DNA from: Planctomycetaceae bacterium
Lineage (GTDB): Bacteria > Planctomycetota > Planctomycetia > Pirellulales > Thermoguttaceae
NCBI GenBank assembly: GCA_031268995.1
Contig: JAIRWK010000049.1
Coordinates: forward strand, 1 to 37,271
Direction of reading: 5' to 3'
DNA length: 37,271 nt
In this document: one piece after another, positions 7,603-15,030 of the stretch
Numbering within the stretch: the first letter of the stretch is position 1
Layout: each line of letters starts with the position of its first letter
Translations under genes and position numbers: made by a program
Notes under the pieces: generated by a model
Database searches by the model: none
Seen by the model: only the letters and a program-made list of their open reading frames with translations
Told to the model about the DNA's origin: nothing

Positions 7603-8559
7603 ATGAATCAATTTACCGGATTTATTTTTGGCGACGTTGACAAACCTGAATTTCGATTTTTGCGTGGTTCGGTTTTTGATTTTATGCACAAAATTTTTGT
7701 TGGCAATGAGAATATTTTTTGTTGCGGCGAGCCGGATGTGGTCGTGATTGCCCAAAGTTATCCGAATCAATTTTCTCAGGATTTTTTGTACAATATTTTG
7801 AGCTATTGGTCAATTGTTCCGGTGATATTGTTGTCTGGTGTTGGTTGTGTTGGCGAGTTGCGGACGGGCAAGCCGTTGGCGGGTTGTTTTCGGCTTTACG
7901 TGCATGAATGGAACGAGTTTTGGTACGATCAACTAAAACGTTACGCCAAAAATAATAAATCTGTTTTTGATCTTCCTCGTACTTATTGCGACGATGAAAT
8001 TTTTCTTGACGCGGCAAAAAATTATTCGTCTTATATTTTGCCCAATCCAATAAATACCAAAGTTGCCCCAAAACATCAGAAACGAAACAACCAACCGCCA
8101 AACACAACACCGAAAAATATACCGACACCGGTATGGGCGGTAGGCTTCGCCCCTGAACAACCACTTCGCGATGCTACGCTTGCGTGTTCAGCTTCAGGAA
8201 TTTTAAAACAGCTTGAGTATAATAATGCCGCGAATAATATTTGTTTGATTGTTTCGGGCGAAGGTGTACTTGGCAATGATTACACGATGAATAAACTTCT
8301 CGCAGATTACGCAACTTCACGCGGTTATAGTTGTGTATTTAATTGTCAAAATCTACCTATTCAACCCAAACTTGTGTTAATTGACACGGATGATTCGGGA
8401 ATTGAGTATATTGTGGAAAGCGTTCAAAGATTGAGGCGTTTTTTTGCCGATTCTGAATTTAACGTTTATATCAATTCTCCCCGATTTAGCGAGGTTGAGG
8501 CTTTGTTTGGAGTTGGTGTTGACGATGTGATTTCCAAGCCTTTTTTTTGGATGCCGTAG
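7603..8559 (+). CDS. Receiver-like protein carrying an in-frame A element
   Basis: About 318 residues from ATG 7603 (MNQFTGFIFGDVD). An upstream in-frame ATG at 7552 abuts the family E hairpin and is less likely. The N-terminal half has PDVVVIAQSYP, VPVILLSG, GELRTGKPLAG and FRLYVHEW; the C-terminal part reads LVLIDTDDSGIEYI then DDVISKPFF, a pattern like a degenerate response-regulator receiver (acidic pocket, late Lys). No kinase or output domain is visible. Bases 8118-8221 are a complete family A element translated in frame (WAVGFAPEQPLRD, ATLACSASGILKQLEY), adding 34 codons between the two parts. The stop TAG at the end also comes from an A fragment. The function is unknown. It sits 284 bp before fliG, so a flagellar link is possible but unproven. 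Confidence 0.65.
   Translation: MNQFTGFIFGDVDKPEFRFLRGSVFDFMHKIFVGNENIFCCGEPDVVVIAQSYPNQFSQDFLYNILSYWSIVPVILLSGVGCVGELRTGKPLAGCFRLYVHEWNEFWYDQLKRYAKNNKSVFDLPRTYCDDEIFLDAAKNYSSYILPNPINTKVAPKHQKRNNQPPNTTPKNIPTPVWAVGFAPEQPLRDATLACSASGILKQLEYNNAANNICLIVSGEGVLGNDYTMNKLLADYATSRGYSCVFNCQNLPIQPKLVLIDTDDSGIEYIVESVQRLRRFFADSEFNVYINSPRFSEVEALFGVGVDDVISKPFFWMP
8120..8219 (-). mobile_element. Family A element inserted in frame within a CDS
   Basis: A 100-bp copy, TACCGACACCGGTA to GCTTGAGTA, with TA on both sides (8118-8119, 8220-8221). With one TA duplicated the net addition is 102 bp, exactly 34 codons. It has no stop in the used frame. Confidence 0.88.
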
Positions 8560-8581
8560 CCGGTTATGGACGGTAGGCTTC
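8550..8581 (-). repeat. A-element fragment forming the gene's 3' end
   Basis: ATGCCGTAGCCGGTTATGG then CGGTAGGCTTCG is the end region of family A. The TAG within GCCGTAGCC is the stop codon of the receiver-like gene. Confidence 0.75.
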
Positions 8582-8583
8582 GG

Positions 8584-8702
8584 GGAATTTCTAAAAATAC
8601 CATTTGTCAAAAAATGCCCAAAACAAATTATTTCAAATTCGGTCGATTTTCAGTCGATAGAAATCGACCGAATTCGAATAAAATCAATTTTTAGAAATTT
8701 CC
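8584..8702. repeat. Nested double hairpin between A fragments
   Basis: The outer arms GGAATTTCTAAAAAT (8584-8598) and ATTTTTAGAAATTTCC (8687-8702) pair with one bulge. Inside, ATTCGGTCGATTT (8637-8649) and AAATCGACCGAAT (8661-8673) form a perfect 13-bp stem with an 11-nt loop. The unit is bordered by A-like sequence on both sides, so it may be an insertion in an A element. It could also end transcription before fliG. Confidence 0.75.
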
Positions 8703-8707
8703 TTCGG

Positions 8708-8823
8708 CATACTCAAGCTACTTTAAAATTCATGGAGCTGCGGTAAACCTGTAACGCAGAGCGTTGGGCAAGCGTAAAAACGTGAATCGGTTGTTCAACT
8801 ACCGCCTTACCGGCTACGGCATA
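8708..8823 (+). repeat. Family A element, A2 subtype
   Basis: Begins CATACTCAAGCTACTTTAAA and ends TTACCGGCTACGGCATA, with the A2 hairpin AACGCAGAGCGTT inside. It ends 20 bp before the fliG start, so the fliG ribosome binding region directly follows it. Confidence 0.85.
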
Positions 8824-8843
8824 AAATTAAAATATTTTAGGTT

Positions 8844-9845
8844 ATGGCATCGAATAGTATTCGCAAAGCTGCAGTTTTCCTGATCAGTATTCCAAAAGAT
8901 CAGGCTAAAATTATTTTGTCGCGTCTTGATCCGAAGCAGATTGAGGTTGTGATGACTGAGATTGCGAAGATCGGCATTGTAACGCCTGAGGAACAAGAAA
9001 ATGTTATTCGGGAATTTTCTAAAGCCAATCCGGCGAAATTAGTTGGTTCTGTTGGCGGATTTAGTGTTGCGACGGAGTTGGCGGAGGCGGCGTTGGGTCA
9101 AGATGGTCTTGCGGTGATTGATGGTGTTCGCAGTTCGCTTGAAGCGATACCGTTTGGATTTTTGCAAAAAGTTGACAGTGAAAATTTATTGACATTTATA
9201 ATTGACGAGTATCCGCAAACGATTGCGCTTATTGTTGCGCATCTTCGTCCGTCGCAAGCAGCGGATATAATTAACGGTCTGCCGCCGGAAAGACAACTAA
9301 CTGTCATAAGACGAATCGCGGCTATGCAACAAACAAACCCCGAAATAATAAAAGATGTGGAAAAAGGCTTGGAAAACAGAATGTCAAGCGTGATGAGTCA
9401 AAAACTTGAGAGTGCCGGCGGAGTCGGAAGTGTTGCGGAAATTTTGAATGTTATTGACAGATCAACAGGACGGACAATCATGGAAAATCTTGCACAAGAT
9501 GATCCTGAATTGGTCGAAGAAATAAGACGCTTAATGTTCGTGTTCGAGGATATTCTCAAGTTGACGGACAAGGATATTCAAGAAATCCAAAAAAACGTCG
9601 AAAACAACCAATGGGCAATCGCACTCAAAGGCGCAAGCGAAGACCTCAAACAAAAAATATTCAAAAATATGTCAAAACGCGCCGGAAAAATGTTGCAAGA
9701 AGAAATGGATTTTTTGGGTCCTATGCGATCATCTGATGTCGAACGTGTTCAACAAGAAATCGTTGATGTCATAAGAAAACTAGAAGATTCAGGAGAAGTT
9801 ACAGTACATTCCGGCAAAGGCGGCGAAGAAAAATTCATACAGTAA
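8844..9845 (+). CDS. fliG: Flagellar motor switch protein FliG
   Basis: A 333-residue protein, normal for FliG, which forms the rotor ring with FliM and FliN beneath the basal body MS ring and couples stator force to rotation. Visible features are the N-terminal domain (IRKAAVFLISIPKDQAKIIL), the middle-domain motif DEYPQTIALIVAHL corresponding to the EHPQ motif (here EYPQ), LPPERQLTVIRRIA, and the C-terminal charged torque helix region (VFEDILKLTDKDIQEIQKNV followed by ALKGASEDLKQKIFKNMSKR). PMRSSDVERVQQEIVDVIRKL closes the protein. The start is ATG 8844, with only a weak AGG upstream. No other flagellar gene is next to it, so fliG is isolated from the usual fliF-fliG-fliH cluster. Confidence 0.97.
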   Translation: MASNSIRKAAVFLISIPKDQAKIILSRLDPKQIEVVMTEIAKIGIVTPEEQENVIREFSKANPAKLVGSVGGFSVATELAEAALGQDGLAVIDGVRSSLEAIPFGFLQKVDSENLLTFIIDEYPQTIALIVAHLRPSQAADIINGLPPERQLTVIRRIAAMQQTNPEIIKDVEKGLENRMSSVMSQKLESAGGVGSVAEILNVIDRSTGRTIMENLAQDDPELVEEIRRLMFVFEDILKLTDKDIQEIQKNVENNQWAIALKGASEDLKQKIFKNMSKRAGKMLQEEMDFLGPMRSSDVERVQQEIVDVIRKLEDSGEVTVHSGKGGEEKFIQ

Positions 9846-9930
9846 AATCGCTACACAAAATGATCCTTCAGAGTAAAGATCAGTTTTTTTTTCAAGGGAC
9901 AAAAGTGACCATTTCTCAACTCTGTCGTCT

Positions 9931-9977
9931 GTCCCTTTTGCCCCTAACACGAAAAGGTGATAGGGGTAAAAGGGAAC
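9931..9977. terminator. Hairpin between convergent genes
   Basis: GTCCCTTTTGCCCCTA (9931-9946) and TAGGGGTAAAAGGGAAC (9961-9977) are inverted repeats with one G/A difference and a 14-nt loop. The hairpin lies between fliG (+) and the convergent VIT-VWA gene (-), a fitting place for a bidirectional terminator, although no long T run follows. Confidence 0.55.
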
Positions 9978-9982
9978 TGCTT

Positions 9983-10086
9983 TATACCGAAGCCGGTATG
10001 GGCGGTAGGCTTCGCCCATGAACAACCGCTTCACGTTGTTGCGCTTGCGTGTTCAGCTCCATGAATTTTAAAATAGCTTGAGTATA
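9983..10086 (-). repeat. Family A element
   Basis: A full copy, TATACCGAAGCCGGTATGGG to AATAGCTTGAGTATA, with the AACAACCGC...GTTGTTG stem. It lies 24 bp from the stop codon of the VIT-VWA gene. Confidence 0.92.
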
Positions 10087-10110
10087 CACGATCTACCTAA
10101 AATATAATTT

Positions 10111-12528
10111 TCACGGTGTAAAATTATATGCTTGACCTTTTACGTTTATTATTTGGGGACCGTCTAATGTTAGGTAAGGAGTCAATGCTTCTTTGTGAGT
10201 TGCTATCAACTTGAAATAATCTTCGCTGAATTGTTTAACGGAGATCATGTTCTCTTTTTTCATTTGCGATTCTGAAAGAGTTGAATCAATCCAAACACCG
10301 TTCTTTTTGAAAAAAGCCCGATTGTTGACCGTTTGAACAGACAACTCCGGCACAACTCGTTCCACTACCTCATCCGTTCCTTGAGGTACGGCGGATGAAC
10401 CGGAATCCATTGCCCGTGCGTTGGGTAGTGTTTGACGACCTCTTGAGGAGGAGTATAAGCTTGCCGATGGACGCGAGCCTAAGCCTCTCCTCATGTCGCC
10501 TGACATTCCTCTCTCTCCAAGTTGTACTTCGTCTATATTTTGTTCATTAGCCGCATGGAATGAATCGAGATTATCAGCTTGTTGGAAGTTCAATTTGCCA
10601 ACACGTTGGTCGAGTCCGAATTTACCTTGTACGACATTTAGAGACCTTGTATTTGACATTGCGGTTGTTGTATTATTTTCGCGGTTTGTCAAAGATACGC
10701 TGTCATCGGCAAGGAACGAAGTATAAGGGGTTAAAATACCATAAGCCGTCGATAACGCAACAAGCTCATCAATCAACTCCTTGTTTTGCCCCTTCAAATC
10801 AACTTGATCCAAAATCTCACCAATACGCCTTATTGCCCAAAGCCGTGAAATAAACGACGACGTTTGATCTTTACTTTCATCAACAAGTTCGCCATCAAAA
10901 TTAAACGTCTTCACCGTCTCGCCAACCTTGCCCTCAACATTTATCGAAACTTTACCCGACTTGGAATAACGCCCAACAATCACCAATTGTTCACCCGAAA
11001 ACAGATCAAAATTATTGTTTGGGTAAACGCGGTTTGTCGTGTAATTTTGTTTCTCGTCGTCTTTGCGGACAAACTTAAAAGCAACATCCGTCAAAATCGG
11101 TGAGCTAATTCGGTTGTACATTCTTGAGACGCGTTCTTCGATATTTTCGTTTGGTTTAACGTATTCGGTTTGCCCGCGGTTCGACCGTACAATACGATCA
11201 AGCAACCTGCTGTTTACATCATATCCCACACCAAACGCAAATATTCTCGCATTATTTTTATTTGCGTTCACTGCCAATTCATTAAGTTTCATCTCGTTTG
11301 TTTCGCCGGCTGTCGGGCAGCCATCTGTTAAAAATAACACGTAATTTGGAATCTTGTTGTCCTGAATCATCGCAAGCGACGTATTCAACGCATCACCAAT
11401 ATTCGTACCGCCCGCAGCTCTGATTGAGTCGGCGTAACTGGTTGCTTCGCTTATGTATTCTTTGGTAGCCGGTTGAATTTCTTCTTTGAATTTAGCGGCG
11501 TTGCTGTTGTACTGGACAATGTTGAACGTGTCTTCTTCACGTAAATTGTTCAGGACAAATTTCAACGCATCACGTGCTTGAACAATTTTTGCCCCTGACA
11601 TACTGCCCGAATTGTCCAACACAAAAAGCACATTTTTCGCAACCGGTTTCTGATCGTCCGTCGCAAATTTCGGCGAAGCAAGCAACATGAAATAACCGTC
11701 TTCTTTTGGATTAGGTCTAAAACTCAAAAGCCTCGTACTCACTTCGTTTTTGCCTGAGTCAAAAAACAACCGAAAATCAGACGACGGCACAATATCTTTA
11801 CCTTCGTACAAAACAACAGCTTTAGTCGGTGTTGGTCGTTTAATTTTTATTTCGTGGGTGGGACTGTAGATATTTTTCATTTCGTCGGGCGTTTCGATGT
11901 TGAGGCTTATTTCAAGTTTTTCAATGGGCTTGGACGTATATTTTGCGGTACTCATTGTGAAAAGAAAATCCGTCAAACCGCCGTCAACTTTTAGTAGTTG
12001 CGTATATTTCAAATTCACGACCCGACTTTCGCCCGCCGGAATTGGAAAGACGCTGGTTTTAAACATGCCGTTACCAATCCATTCCAAAAGAGCTGGGTCT
12101 TGATTTCGACGGACAATATCTTCGTAGGTTTTGCGAGCGTCTGTGGCTTTGAGCAATTTCGCGTTATATTCTTTACCGTCGACGAGCAACGTCATTGAGT
12201 TGATTGCACCGTCGTATGGTAATGGGAAAACGAAAGAGACTTCCATTTGGTTTTTACCGGTGTTGACGAATGTCTGCGAGACGCTTACATCGGCGATTTG
12301 TCCGGTGATATTTGTACTAACTTCGAGTGATTTTATTGCGTAACTTGATTCAACCGGAACCGGAATCGGACGCGGCAAAGGCGGACGACGCGGCGGAAAA
12401 ATTATCACGCGCGGCAATTGTACCGCCACACCACCTTCGTTGACCAATACGCCTTGACCAAACGCGGATGAAAATGTAAACGGCAACAGAATCACAAACA
12501 ATAAACATGCTTTCAAATTGAACGACAT
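10111..12528 (-). CDS. VIT and VWA domain protein, secreted
   Basis: An 805-residue protein with a signal peptide (residues 1-25, ending SSAFGQ), a proline-rich segment (FPPRRPPLPRPIPVPVE), a VIT (vault/inter-alpha-trypsin) domain at about 62-190, and a VWA domain at about 297-470. The metal-dependent adhesion site is intact: DNSGSMSG (Asp305, Ser307, Ser309), TNIGDAL and FLTDG. A beta-rich region follows, then a Ser/Arg-rich low-complexity part (about 660-720) and a C-terminal domain. The domain order matches bacterial VIT-VWA proteins sometimes called inter-alpha-trypsin inhibitor heavy-chain-like. It is likely periplasmic or on the surface with a Mg2+-dependent binding role; the ligand is unknown. 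AGGGAG lies just upstream of ATG 12528. There is no sortase-type or membrane anchor at the C-terminus. Confidence 0.92.
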   Translation of the reverse strand: MSFNLKACLLFVILLPFTFSSAFGQGVLVNEGGVAVQLPRVIIFPPRRPPLPRPIPVPVESSYAIKSLEVSTNITGQIADVSVSQTFVNTGKNQMEVSFVFPLPYDGAINSMTLLVDGKEYNAKLLKATDARKTYEDIVRRNQDPALLEWIGNGMFKTSVFPIPAGESRVVNLKYTQLLKVDGGLTDFLFTMSTAKYTSKPIEKLEISLNIETPDEMKNIYSPTHEIKIKRPTPTKAVVLYEGKDIVPSSDFRLFFDSGKNEVSTRLLSFRPNPKEDGYFMLLASPKFATDDQKPVAKNVLFVLDNSGSMSGAKIVQARDALKFVLNNLREEDTFNIVQYNSNAAKFKEEIQPATKEYISEATSYADSIRAAGGTNIGDALNTSLAMIQDNKIPNYVLFLTDGCPTAGETNEMKLNELAVNANKNNARIFAFGVGYDVNSRLLDRIVRSNRGQTEYVKPNENIEERVSRMYNRISSPILTDVAFKFVRKDDEKQNYTTNRVYPNNNFDLFSGEQLVIVGRYSKSGKVSINVEGKVGETVKTFNFDGELVDESKDQTSSFISRLWAIRRIGEILDQVDLKGQNKELIDELVALSTAYGILTPYTSFLADDSVSLTNRENNTTTAMSNTRSLNVVQGKFGLDQRVGKLNFQQADNLDSFHAANEQNIDEVQLGERGMSGDMRRGLGSRPSASLYSSSRGRQTLPNARAMDSGSSAVPQGTDEVVERVVPELSVQTVNNRAFFKKNGVWIDSTLSESQMKKENMISVKQFSEDYFKLIATHKEALTPYLTLDGPQIINVKGQAYNFTP

Positions 12529-12553
12529 AATTTACTCCCTTCAAAAAAAATGG

Positions 12554-12570
12554 TTTTATACCGAAGCCGG
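12554..12570 (-). repeat. Family A terminal hairpin fragment
   Basis: TATACCGAAGCCGGTAT alone, the terminal hairpin with no body after it. It lies just upstream of the VIT-VWA ribosome binding site. Confidence 0.65.
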
Positions 12571-12796
12571 TATTTGGTTACCTGACTGCCCTTTGCAAAT
12601 CAGGCTTCAATACTTTCACACTGACAAAAATTCTAACGAATCTTCACCAAAATTCTACACACGAATTTTGGCGTTCATCAGTATCGTGTGGGAATTGACG
12701 AATGAGATTAATATTCGGTAGAAAAAAAGTAATTATTTCACTTTGGGGGAATTGGGAACAAAAACCTACTTGCCTCATTCCGATAGAGCAAGACGT

Positions 12797-12899
12797 TATA
12801 CCGTAGCCGGTAGGGCGATAGGCTTCGCCCCTGAACAACCGCTTCAAGTAATTGCGCTTGCGTGTTCAGCTTCAGGAATTTTGAAGTAGCTTCAGTATA
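12797..12899 (-). repeat. Family A element
   Basis: A full copy, TATACCGTAGCCGGTAGGGC to GAAGTAGCTTCAGTATA. Internal stem partly changed (CTTCAAGTAATTGCG). Confidence 0.92.
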
Positions 12900-13012
12900 T
12901 TAAACTCAAGAGAATTTTTTAAATTCCTTCCTTTTGAATTACAGAAGTTTCTAAAAAACATAAACTATTCTCTAACGTAGAATGCCAGCACCTGTGCCTT
13001 TAGGCATTACCT

Positions 13013-13070
13013 AAGATTTTATTTTCTGAATCTTGCGAATATCTTTCTCAAATCTGCGTCGTCTGCGTGC
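13013..13070 (-). repeat. Family D element, one arm only
   Basis: Read on the - strand it begins GCACGCAGACGACGCAGATT and continues to TATTCGCAAGATTC, matching the left arm of the copy at 20904-21000. The second arm is missing. Confidence 0.7.
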
Positions 13071-13082
13071 TGATTTTAAAAT

Positions 13083-13175
13083 GGTTTTTAGAAATTCCCG
13101 CAACTAAATGCGCTAATGCGGCATTGTGAAGTGGTTGTTGGAGGGCGAAGTTTGTCGTTTTTGTTGGTTATGGTG
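13083..13175 (+). repeat. Family A element, decayed
   Basis: TTTTTAGAAATTCCCGCAAC, then GTGAAGTGGTTGTTGGAGGG and GGTTATGGTGTA keep the order of the A consensus, with many changes. Confidence 0.55.
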
Positions 13176-13181
13176 TATTTG

Positions 13182-14657
13182 TTATTCTTTCTTTCTTTTT
13201 TTCTGATTGGCGGTTGTGATGGTTGGTGGTTTTGCTTGTTTGTATGCTTCGGCTAGGGAGGAGGAGATTTTGTCGAATTTAGATAACGCCATGCAACACC
13301 TTTGCACAATATTATTCAAACCGTCTCGGCTTTTTGATTCGAAACGGAAACCAAGCTGTTTATAACCTTCTATCGCTCTGATGTGAATTTTTGCAGCAGT
13401 GCCGGAAAATAAATAGCCGTCCATCGTCTCAAACGGTTTACTTGACCATTCTTTGGATAAATGGTTGACCAACGCCTCAACATGACTTCCCTCTACCCGC
13501 AACTCAGGCGTAACATTGAACGCCGGTAGCGTCTTGCGCCAATCTGATAACTTGAACGTTGCACAAAGCATATAGTCAACCAGCCAATTAATCGCAAACG
13601 TAACTATTCGATTGCCGCCCGTGCCGCGAAAAAATAATGAACCGTCCGACATGATCCCAAACATCGCGTTCTTTTGCCTCATGTCATCAATAAATTGATT
13701 TGCACACATTCCTGAAACTACCGGTATCGCGCCTAATTTAGCTACCTCGTTCAACAAAATTTCCGAACACGCACTATCATGAAGTAAACACTCGCCGTCA
13801 ATCGCATCACAAAGTAAATGACGAATAAAAAGCCATTGCATTTCCTCAACACTTAACGGACTGCCTTCGTTGTCAATAACTGTAAAAACTCCCGCGTCCG
13901 CATCCAACACTATTCCAAAATCGACCAATTTTTGCCGCACGGTTTGGCATGTTGTCGCAATAGATTCGGCAACACGTGAGTTTGGAATATGTCCGCCGAA
14001 TTTACTATCCGGCACATCGCGTATTGTTTCAACATGAACATGCGGAAAAACTGCTTGCAAAGCCCGACTGGTAATTTGCGACCACGAACCATGCATCGGA
14101 TCAATTAACACTCGCATTTGGCGTTGTGTTGCGTCGTGCCATATATCTTGCGACCAAGCGATCCAATGGAAAATAACATCACGTTTGCGAAAATGGTTTG
14201 GTATTGAACGTTGAACTGCTGCCATGTCGATCACCGGAGTTGCCAACGCAATTTCGCGCAAACGTTCAACTTGTTCCGACATCAATAACCCAACATCGTT
14301 TAAACGCCAACGCAAACCATTCCAACAAGAGGGATAACAATCACCGCTAACACAAACAAATCCCGTAGCATTAAGCACTTCTCTGGCATACGTTGTTAAA
14401 TCAGCGGGCAATATGCCAACATCAACCACACGAACACTTGTTGCCAACAAGCCTTCGACCAACGCCGATTTGAACGGTATTGATGATTCCCGAATATCCG
14501 CCGAAACCACTACCAACGATCCGGCTTCCAACATTTGACCAAGCGCATAGCCCCAACTACGGTAAAGCTCCGCACTCAACGTTCCATCAATAAGACCAAG
14601 TATATGATCACAACGGTAAACAGGCAACTCCGCCAATGACACATCAGAAGATATCAT
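13182..14657 (-). CDS. Phosphohexomutase-superfamily protein with degenerate active site
   Basis: A 491-residue protein with the overall plan of alpha-D-phosphohexomutases (phosphomannomutase/phosphoglucomutase). The signature motifs appear altered. The catalytic serine loop TASHNP...NG reads VSGDCYPSCWNG (residues 103-114). The metal loop DGDADR reads DADAGV (252-257), losing the third Asp and the Arg. The sugar-binding GEMSGH region reads SDGSLFF. The phosphate-binding loop keeps SGT in LFSGTAAKIHIRAIEG. Supporting the family: VVVSADIRESS near the N-terminus, VLIDPMHGSWSQI, and DNEGSPLS. A lysine-rich tail ends the protein. It may be a pseudoenzyme or have a new specificity. ATG 14657 opens after an A/T-rich gap without a strong ribosome binding site. 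Confidence 0.7.
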   Translation of the reverse strand: MISSDVSLAELPVYRCDHILGLIDGTLSAELYRSWGYALGQMLEAGSLVVVSADIRESSIPFKSALVEGLLATSVRVVDVGILPADLTTYAREVLNATGFVCVSGDCYPSCWNGLRWRLNDVGLLMSEQVERLREIALATPVIDMAAVQRSIPNHFRKRDVIFHWIAWSQDIWHDATQRQMRVLIDPMHGSWSQITSRALQAVFPHVHVETIRDVPDSKFGGHIPNSRVAESIATTCQTVRQKLVDFGIVLDADAGVFTVIDNEGSPLSVEEMQWLFIRHLLCDAIDGECLLHDSACSEILLNEVAKLGAIPVVSGMCANQFIDDMRQKNAMFGIMSDGSLFFRGTGGNRIVTFAINWLVDYMLCATFKLSDWRKTLPAFNVTPELRVEGSHVEALVNHLSKEWSSKPFETMDGYLFSGTAAKIHIRAIEGYKQLGFRFESKSRDGLNNIVQRCCMALSKFDKISSSLAEAYKQAKPPTITTANQKKRKKE

Positions 14658-14715
14658 TATTAGTTAATAGGTTGAATTTGTAAAATAGGAAAAATGAAAA
14701 AGGAAAAAATACTAT

Positions 14716-14854
14716 TATACTCATAGCACTATGAAATTCAGTTTTTATTTTTTCGACAGGATTTAACAGGATAGCAGGATATACAGGATTTTATTATATC
14801 CTGACAATCCTGTAATCCTGTCTCAAAAAGATGAATTTCATCGTAGCTACAATA
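14716..14854 (-). repeat. Family B element
   Basis: Begins TATACTCATAGCACTATGAA, has the CAGGAT arms (GACAGGATTTAACAGGATAG) and opposing arms (ATCCTGACAATCCTGTAATC), and ends ATGAATTTCATCGTAGCTAC. A short A copy follows without a gap. Confidence 0.9.
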
Positions 14855-14898
14855 TATACTCAAGCTGTTTTAAAATTCCTGCTACCGGCTACGGTATA
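14855..14898 (+). repeat. Family A element, internal deletion
   Basis: TATACTCAAGCTGTTTTAAA then CCTGCTACCGGCTACGGTAT: both ends without the central 60 bp. It abuts a B element. Confidence 0.85.
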
Positions 14899-14938
14899 TC
14901 TCATGTTGCGTATTCGAGAGCTTTCAAATTAAATTGGT

Positions 14939-15030
14939 TTTGTGCGGAAGTTTTTTTACCGCAAAGGCGATGAAGGCGACGAAGGTTTTTAAATATCTTT
15001 ATTCGCCTTTCTTGCCCTTGCAGTGTTTAC
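14939..15030. repeat. Family C element overlapping a gene's stop codon
   Basis: GGAAGTTTTTTTACCGCAAA, GGCGATGAAGGCGACGAAGG and the opposite arm TTCGCCTTTCTTGCCCTTGC. The TAA stop of the BRCT-MerR-TPR gene (15027-15029 on the - strand) lies in its GTGTTTAC end. Confidence 0.88.

Larger units (their letters stand above)
12541..13181. other. Repeat-rich gap upstream of the VIT-VWA gene
   Basis: This 641-bp gap contains an A end fragment (12554-12570), a full A copy, half of a D element and a decayed A copy. The remaining DNA (about 12571-12796 and 12900-13010) shows no gene or recognised repeat. The promoter for the leftward VIT-VWA gene should lie near 12541-12796. Confidence 0.6.
14658..15026. 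other. Repeat-filled gap
   Basis: This 369-bp gap is almost wholly repeats: a B element, a short A element fused to its end, and a C element that reaches into the end of the next gene. Only 14658-14715 and 14899-14938 are free of them. Confidence 0.8.

Noticed and set aside
7682-8164. A 160-residue - strand frame opposite the receiver-like gene
   Set aside because: Shadow of the + strand gene; no motif, and part of it is the A element.
9789-10034. Small reading frame giving MKRLFMGEAYRPYRLRY and similar peptides at several places (12644-12847, 20861-21115, 31064-31291)
   Set aside because: These are translations of family A elements, repeated wherever a copy occurs, with no conserved continuation; they are not treated as a protein family.
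14716-14854. B elements as tandem microsatellites of the CAGGAT unit
   Set aside because: The unit repeats only loosely, and each copy has defined inverted ends and an opposing ATCCTG arm, so a palindromic element fits better.
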